Below, in pieces: positions 6,677 to 10,793 of a stretch of DNA of 10,793 nucleotides (positions are counted from its first letter, which is position 1; each line of letters begins with the position of its first letter). The notes under the pieces were generated by a model. That model was not told the origin of the DNA, made no database searches, and saw only the letters and a program-made list of their open reading frames with translations. The DNA lies in assembly GCA_965657645.1 (NCBI GenBank), contig CBFHOS010000042.1:1-10793 (forward strand). The letters are read 5' to 3'. Source of the stretch: CBFHOS01 sp965657645 (GTDB lineage Bacteria; Pseudomonadota; Alphaproteobacteria; Puniceispirillales; Puniceispirillaceae). A program made the position numbers and the translations under genes.

Positions 6677-7728
6677 TGTCACGTAATACACTCACACTAT
6701 ATCTCGTTCTGCTGGTCGCAAGTATTGCTGGCCCTCTCCTATTCCCTGCTTACACCCAGCAAATGGCGGTGTTGTGGGTGATGGTTCTGATGGCGTCTAC
6801 TTGGGATACGCTTGGCGGCCAGATGGGCTATAATTCGCTCGGTAACATCACCTTTTTCGGTGCGGGCATGTATATCGGGGCGATTGTCCAGATTGCCATG
6901 TTCTATGATGTTGCCGCCTATACATCGGCGTTTGGTGCGATCAAGCCAGAATTTACCGTGCCTGAATATTACACCGGTCTGTTCCTCGGCATTCTTGCCG
7001 GCGGTATCGGTGCGGCGCTTCTTGCGTTGTTCTTTGGGACGTTCATGTTTGGATTGCGCGGTCCGTATTTCGCAATTGGTACGTTGGGTCTGGCGGTTGC
7101 CGCTGGCCAGCTAACCGGTACGATTGATTATATCGGTGGCGGTTCGGGTATTTCGATGCCGTTCTTCCCGGGTGATATCGAAGTGCGGTCACTATTCTTC
7201 TATGTGCTTTGCTTTGTTTTGGCGGTTGCCGCTCATTTTGTATTGCGGTGGTTATATTCAACCCAGTTTGGCCTCGCCATTAACGCTATTCGCGATGATG
7301 AAGACAAGGCCGAGGCAATGGGCATCCCAACGCAAAAATACAAGCAAATCGGATGGGGCATTGCGGCCTTCTTCATGGGCTGTGTTGGTGCTGTGTTCGG
7401 CAACATGGTTGGCTTTATCGAGCCTGTTGAAGTGGCCTTCCCAACCGCAACCTTTGGCATCTTTATGGTGGCGATGGCGTTGCTGGGTGGTAAGGGTACC
7501 TTGTGGGGACCAGTTCTCGGCGCGGTTCTATTCCATGTAATCAAAGAGGCCACATGGACCTATCTGCTCGGTTGGCAGTGGGTTGCGCTTGGTTTGATTA
7601 TCATCATCAACATTGTCTATTTCCAGCAGGGTATCATGGGCTGGTTGCAGGTAAAATATCCGGAGAAATTCGGTATCAAGGTCGATCCATCAACTGTTGC
7701 AGATGGTAAGTCAGGGGGGGCGGCATAA
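6676..7728 (+). CDS. livM: HAAT-type ABC transporter inner-membrane permease (LivM-like)
   Basis: The 350-residue protein is the second channel permease (BPD_transp_2 family). Near the N-terminus it has the LivM signature region in the form L-G-G-Q-M-G-Y-N-S-L-G-N-I-T-F-F-G-A-G, corresponding to the usual G-Y-A-G-Q-L-S-L-G-H-x-x-F-F-G. Around residues 75-95 there is a longer loop between membrane segments. The coupling loop lies near residues 203-222 (N-A-I-R-D-D-E-D-K-A-E-A-M-G-I). Length is typical when compared with LivM proteins of alphaproteobacteria (about 320-360). Its ATG shares a base with the livH stop and its own stop shares a base with livG. A run of seven G's (7714-7720) close to the 3' end encodes two glycines and also acts as the livG ribosome-binding site. 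Confidence 0.9.
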   Translation: MSRNTLTLYLVLLVASIAGPLLFPAYTQQMAVLWVMVLMASTWDTLGGQMGYNSLGNITFFGAGMYIGAIVQIAMFYDVAAYTSAFGAIKPEFTVPEYYTGLFLGILAGGIGAALLALFFGTFMFGLRGPYFAIGTLGLAVAAGQLTGTIDYIGGGSGISMPFFPGDIEVRSLFFYVLCFVLAVAAHFVLRWLYSTQFGLAINAIRDDEDKAEAMGIPTQKYKQIGWGIAAFFMGCVGAVFGNMVGFIEPVEVAFPTATFGIFMVAMALLGGKGTLWGPVLGAVLFHVIKEATWTYLLGWQWVALGLIIIINIVYFQQGIMGWLQVKYPEKFGIKVDPSTVADGKSGGAA

Positions 7729-8474
7729 TGGCTGATCCAATTATTGCGGTTTCTGATGTTTCGAAATCCTACGGCGGTGTGAAAGCCAATGTTGATATTT
7801 CGATGACTGTTGAACGCGGGTCAATTACCGGCATTATCGGGCCAAACGGGTGTGGTAAGACCACCTTGTTCAACTCGATTGTTGGTTATCACCCGATTGA
7901 TACCGGCTCTATCAAGTTTGAAGGCGAGGAAATATCCAGCCTGTTGGTAGGTGATATTGCCAGATTGGGTATGTTGCGTACGTTCCAGCAAACCCGGATT
8001 TATGGCAAGATGGACTGTGTCGATAACATGCAGATTTCGGTCTCGCATCGGGCGGGCTCGAAAGCATCAATCTTTGCTAGCCGTAAGGGTGAAATCAAAG
8101 AGCGGGCCGAGCATCTTCTCGAATTTGTTGGCCTCTATTCAAAGCGTCACCTTATTTCTGGCGATTTGTCCTTTGGTCAGCAAAAGCTGTTGGAATTTGC
8201 GATGGCGTTGATGAACGAACCCAAAGTGCTGTTGCTCGATGAGCCGACCGCCGGTATTAACCCAACATTGATTAACGGTCTGATTGACCGTTTGCGCCGG
8301 GCCAATGAAGAGCTTGGGATCACCCTTTGTGTGATTGAGCATAATATGCGGGTGATCATGAATCTGGCGTCGCATATCTATTGTCTGTCAAACGGCAAGA
8401 TGCTCGCCAGCGGTAAGCCGGCTGAGTTGCAAAATGATCAACGTGTAATTGACGCCTATCTGGGAGGTCACTAA
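7728..8474 (+). CDS. livG: HAAT-type ABC transporter ATPase (LivG-like)
   Basis: The 248-residue cytoplasmic ATP-binding subunit powers import together with LivF. The Walker A motif is GPNGCGKTT (38-46). The Q-loop lies in the R-T-F-Q-Q-T-R stretch. The signature is LSFGQ (147-151), one of the variants usual in LivG proteins in place of LSGGQ. Walker B is VLLLDEP (167-173), and the switch histidine is H205 in an I-E-H-N-M context. The C-terminal I-D-A-Y-L-G-G ending is the LivG hallmark. All catalytic residues are present and the length is normal. The start is 7 nt after a seven-G ribosome-binding site and overlaps the livM stop by one base. The gene in turn overlaps livF by one base. Confidence 0.93.
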   Translation: MADPIIAVSDVSKSYGGVKANVDISMTVERGSITGIIGPNGCGKTTLFNSIVGYHPIDTGSIKFEGEEISSLLVGDIARLGMLRTFQQTRIYGKMDCVDNMQISVSHRAGSKASIFASRKGEIKERAEHLLEFVGLYSKRHLISGDLSFGQQKLLEFAMALMNEPKVLLLDEPTAGINPTLINGLIDRLRRANEELGITLCVIEHNMRVIMNLASHIYCLSNGKMLASGKPAELQNDQRVIDAYLGGH

Positions 8475-9472
8475 TGGCTGAGCGTACAAAAAAGGCCGCG
8501 GTGAAAAAAGCGGCAGCAAAGGCCACTAAAAAGGCGGCTTCAAAGGCGAAAACCACCGCGAAGAAGGCATCGGCTAAAAAAGCACCGGCTAAAAAGGCGG
8601 CCAAAAAGGCCTCTGCAAAGGCTGGCAAGAATATCAGCGGTTACGGTTCTGGTGGTGTCGATACGGTAATGTCGGTCGATCAGGTGGCAAAGGAAGCCGC
8701 ATCGATCTCGGCCTCTGCGCCAAAAGTATCTGCCTTGGAAAAGCTGGCAACCGGTGATCCATATCTGGCGATCAATGATTTGCGGGCCGGTTACGGCAAG
8801 ATGGAAATCCTGCATGACTTCAGTCTGCGTATTGGGAGAGGCCAGTCGCTTTGTCTGATTGGACCGAACGGTGCCGGCAAATCGACTGTTCTGCATTCGA
8901 TCTTTGGCTTTACCAACATTTTCTCCGGCTCGATCATTATTGACGGCGAGGATGTAACCGCACTCACACCACAGCAAAAACTGTCTGAGGCTGGTATTGC
9001 CTATATTTTGCAGGATAAATCTGTGTTCCCGCAAATGACGGTTGAAGAAAACCTGTTGATGGGCGGCTTTTTGAAGAACAAGCCAGCCGAGGCCAAGGCC
9101 GCGGCGGAAATGGTCTTTGATAAATATAGCCGACTGGCCGAACGCCGTGACAAGCCTGCTGGGGTTCTCTCTGGTGGAGAGCGGCGTTTGCTGGAAATCT
9201 CGCGGGCATTGGTGATGCAGCCGCAAGTTCTATTGGTTGACGAGCCGTCAATCGGTCTAGAGCCGCGCTTTATTGATATGGTCTTTGAAATTCTTGAGGA
9301 TCTGCAACGTAAAGACGGCAAGACCATCATTATGGTTGAACAGAACGCCAAAAAGGGCCTAGCCTTTGCTGATATCGGCTATGTGCTGGTTTCGGGTGAA
9401 ACGGCGATCGCTGACATGGGTGATGATTTGTTGGAAAACCCAGATGTCGGGCGATTGTTCCTCGGCGGTTAA
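8474..9472 (+). CDS. livF: HAAT-type ABC transporter ATPase (LivF-like) with a lysine/alanine-rich N-terminal extension
   Basis: The 332-residue protein is about 95 residues longer than ordinary LivF (about 235). Residues 1-52 hold 19 Lys and 20 Ala, mostly as KKA/KKAA units with Ser, Thr and one Pro, resembling histone H1-like or AlgP/PhaF-type tails. Residues 53-94 form a Gly/Ser/Ala linker. A complete LivF domain follows: Walker A GPNGAGKST (130-138), signature LSGGE (232-236), Walker B VLLVDEPS (252-259), and V-E-Q-N at the switch position, where LivF normally has Gln rather than His. The start is supported by GGGAGG about 6 nt upstream and by the same TAATG overlap used by the other genes. 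Starting at the LivF core would leave an unexplained gap of about 280 nt. The core function is secure; the role of the tail is unknown (nucleic acid, acidic lipid or protein binding are possible). Confidence 0.9.
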   Translation: MAERTKKAAVKKAAAKATKKAASKAKTTAKKASAKKAPAKKAAKKASAKAGKNISGYGSGGVDTVMSVDQVAKEAASISASAPKVSALEKLATGDPYLAINDLRAGYGKMEILHDFSLRIGRGQSLCLIGPNGAGKSTVLHSIFGFTNIFSGSIIIDGEDVTALTPQQKLSEAGIAYILQDKSVFPQMTVEENLLMGGFLKNKPAEAKAAAEMVFDKYSRLAERRDKPAGVLSGGERRLLEISRALVMQPQVLLVDEPSIGLEPRFIDMVFEILEDLQRKDGKTIIMVEQNAKKGLAFADIGYVLVSGETAIADMGDDLLENPDVGRLFLGG

Positions 9473-9478
9473 TAATAA

Positions 9479-9514
9479 CATGCCGCCGGTATCAAGATGG
9501 ATAGCGGCGGCATG
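9479..9514 (+). promoter_or_regulatory. Strong hairpin at the livF/MFS junction, enclosing the MFS start codon
   Basis: CATGCCGCCG (9479-9488) and CGGCGGCATG (9505-9514) pair perfectly over 10 bp. After one G-G mismatch, TATC (9490-9493) pairs with GATA (9500-9503), leaving the six-base loop AAGATG (9494-9499). It begins 6 nt after the livF stop. No T run follows, so it is not a normal intrinsic terminator. The first possible MFS ATG (9497) is in the loop and the next (9512) is in the closing stem, so the structure may control MFS translation or protect the 3' end of the liv mRNA. Confidence 0.6.
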
Positions 9515-10738
9515 ATGTATCAAAAAAAACCGGTTAGATTGCTAGTGATGATTTGTATCGCTAGCGTGATATCGATGCTGAGCTTTGCGCTCTGGCCGGT
9601 GTTTCTGCTTAATTTGGGCGATCAATGGGGCCTATCCAACACCCAGATTGGGTGGATTGGTGGTGGCTATTTCGTTGGTTATGTTATCGCCACCCCGCTC
9701 TTGGTCGGGGGAACCGACCGCATTGACGCGCGGATTATCTACATATTTGGCTGTTTATCGAGTGCGCTTGGCTGTCTAGGCTTTGCCTTGTTCGCCGATG
9801 GGTTTTGGTCGGCATTCATCGCATGGGCCTTTGTAGGGGCTGGATTGGCGGGCACCTTTATGCCGGGCCTACAGATTGTGAATGCGCGGCTATCGCCTGA
9901 ATTCCGGGTGCGGGCGGTGCCGTTTTATACCTCTTGCTTTGGCTTTGGTTCTGGCGGCTCGTTTCTGGCGATGGGGTTTTTTCTCACCCAATCCACTCAT
10001 GTTATGGCGGCGTTTGTTGGCGCCGCGGCGGCGGTAATATCGGGTGTGATGATCTTTCTATTCGTCGAGCCTGTTGCCCCCGCCGTGCAGGATGGAGGCA
10101 AAAAACGGCATCCGCTAGATTTGCGCCCTGCCTTTCGCAAGCCGCTTGCGCGGGGTTATATCGCCGCTTATGGCGCCCACACATTCGAGCTATTTGCCTA
10201 TCGGAACTGGAGCTTTGCGCTGTTTATCTTTGTCGGCGCACAGGCAAGTCCGGCCCTAACGCCAACCCTAGTCTCGGTGATCGTCAGCCTGTTAACGGTA
10301 ACCGGAATGCTGTCCTCGATCTTTGGCGCCAAACTGTGCCTAAGCTATGGACGCCACCGGGTCATCACGCTTATCGGCGCGGCGGGCGCTTTAATGGCGG
10401 TGGCATCGGCCTATACGCTTGATGGGCCAGTATGGCTGGCGATCGGGATCTTGTGGCTGTTCAACATCGTGATCATGCTAGATTCTGGCGCGCTCACGGC
10501 GGGCACGGTAGAGGCGAGCGACGCACATGACCGCGGGGCGCTATTGGCGGTGCATACGCTGGTTGGCTTTGGCGGTGGCGCGCTGGGCGGCCCCGTTGTC
10601 GGCTATATGCTGGATCTTGGCGGCGGTGCTAATAGCATGGATGCGTGGTTCGGCGCGGTCATGGTAATGGGCCTGGGTTCCGTCGTCGTGGCGATCATCC
10701 AATGGCGTTTTTGGCGCGCCGGCCCCACGGTCAAATAG
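9497..10738 (+). CDS. Major facilitator superfamily transporter
   Basis: The 413-residue protein has about twelve hydrophobic segments split by a charged central loop (around residues 195-215), the usual MFS layout and length. The loop between helices 2 and 3 holds a degenerate MFS motif A, G-G-T-D-R-I-D-A-R (about residues 71-79). Helix 1 begins after a short basic N-terminus (Q-K-K-P-V-R). The start is uncertain: ATG at 9497 gives the longest form; ATGs at 9512 and 9515 would remove 5 or 6 residues. None has a good Shine-Dalgarno sequence, and both regions lie in a hairpin. It follows livF by 24 nt on the same strand, so read-through from the liv operon is likely. The substrate cannot be told; organic-acid or sulfonate uptake, or efflux, are all possible. 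Confidence 0.82.
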   Translation: MDSGGMMYQKKPVRLLVMICIASVISMLSFALWPVFLLNLGDQWGLSNTQIGWIGGGYFVGYVIATPLLVGGTDRIDARIIYIFGCLSSALGCLGFALFADGFWSAFIAWAFVGAGLAGTFMPGLQIVNARLSPEFRVRAVPFYTSCFGFGSGGSFLAMGFFLTQSTHVMAAFVGAAAAVISGVMIFLFVEPVAPAVQDGGKKRHPLDLRPAFRKPLARGYIAAYGAHTFELFAYRNWSFALFIFVGAQASPALTPTLVSVIVSLLTVTGMLSSIFGAKLCLSYGRHRVITLIGAAGALMAVASAYTLDGPVWLAIGILWLFNIVIMLDSGALTAGTVEASDAHDRGALLAVHTLVGFGGGALGGPVVGYMLDLGGGANSMDAWFGAVMVMGLGSVVVAIIQWRFWRAGPTVK

Positions 10739-10793
10739 CTAGCGTAGCTGGCGAGGTTTCGTTGATCATTTTTTCGGACGCGTTGGGCAGTGT

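Noticed and set aside
8356..8628. Minus-strand 90-residue frame rich in Ala and Phe, looking like a membrane peptide
   Set aside because: It is the exact antisense of the KKA-coding repeats of livF; AAG/GCN codons read backwards give Phe/Leu and Ala. No ribosome-binding site or context supports it.
8540..9226. Long minus-strand frame of 228 codons opposite livF
   Set aside because: It lies entirely over the well-supported LivF core with all motifs on the plus strand, and its translation is rich in His, Arg, Cys and Gln with no recognisable domain. It is a composition shadow.
9479..9514. Hairpin after livF as a classical Rho-independent terminator
   Set aside because: No T run follows the stem; the sequence continues with ATGATGTATC and then A's. 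A different role is more likely.
10731..10793. Minus-strand frame open from the window edge to TGA at 10731-10733, possibly the end of a convergent gene
   Set aside because: Only 20 codons are visible, another minus frame is also open here, and the short AGCTA/TAGCT repeat has no terminator features. It cannot be supported without more sequence.
1..10793. Mobile element, CRISPR array or defence system
   Set aside because: No transposase, integrase, terminal inverted repeats, target duplications, regularly spaced repeats or nuclease/toxin genes are visible; the genes are ordinary metabolic and transport genes with similar base composition.

Overview
This 10.8 kb window is probably chromosomal DNA from an alphaproteobacterium, most likely marine. 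The reasons are the moderate GC content, the TAATG stop/start overlaps, and the combination of sulfoacetaldehyde acetyltransferase with a branched-chain-amino-acid-type (HAAT) ABC importer. The SAR116/Rhodospirillales-like area is my best guess, from gene style only. I see no tRNA, rRNA, insertion sequence, phage gene or CRISPR array.

Layout. (1) 98-1072 (+) encodes a zinc-independent NADPH:quinone oxidoreductase. It converges on (2) xsc, 1145-2923 (-), and the two share a compact bidirectional terminator at 1089-1122. (3) A 376-bp gene-free region (2924-3299) holds the control signals of xsc and of a divergent EamA/DMT permease at 3300-4202 (+). It contains a 22-bp-phased direct repeat and a 12-bp perfect palindrome. 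(4) From 4377 to 9472 (+) lies a complete five-gene HAAT cassette: periplasmic binding protein, two permeases and two ATPases (livK-H-M-G-F order). A strong intrinsic terminator separates livK from livH, and the other four genes are coupled by 1-nt TAATG overlaps. (5) An MFS permease follows at 9497-10738 (+), and its start region sits inside a hairpin.

How the genes may work together. Xsc converts sulfoacetaldehyde plus phosphate to acetyl phosphate and sulfite. It is the common final step of taurine, isethionate and related C2-sulfonate catabolism. The ABC cassette imports a small organic solute. Its substrate cannot be read from the sequence, but the xsc neighbourhood makes an organosulfonate or a related small zwitterion worth testing, alongside ordinary amino acids. 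The two secondary transporters (DMT and MFS) could be exporters or alternative uptake systems. No pta, tauR, tpa or sulfite exporter lies in the window, so the pathway is incomplete here.

Most unusual points: the LivF ATPase carries a roughly 94-residue N-terminal extension whose first 52 residues are almost only Lys/Ala/Ser/Thr, like a histone H1-type tail. The livK start is preceded by a near-exact copy of its own ribosome-binding site and ATG, which opens an 11-codon overlapping reading frame. The MFS start codon lies in the loop of a strong hairpin. Candidate regulator repeats occur upstream of both xsc and livK.
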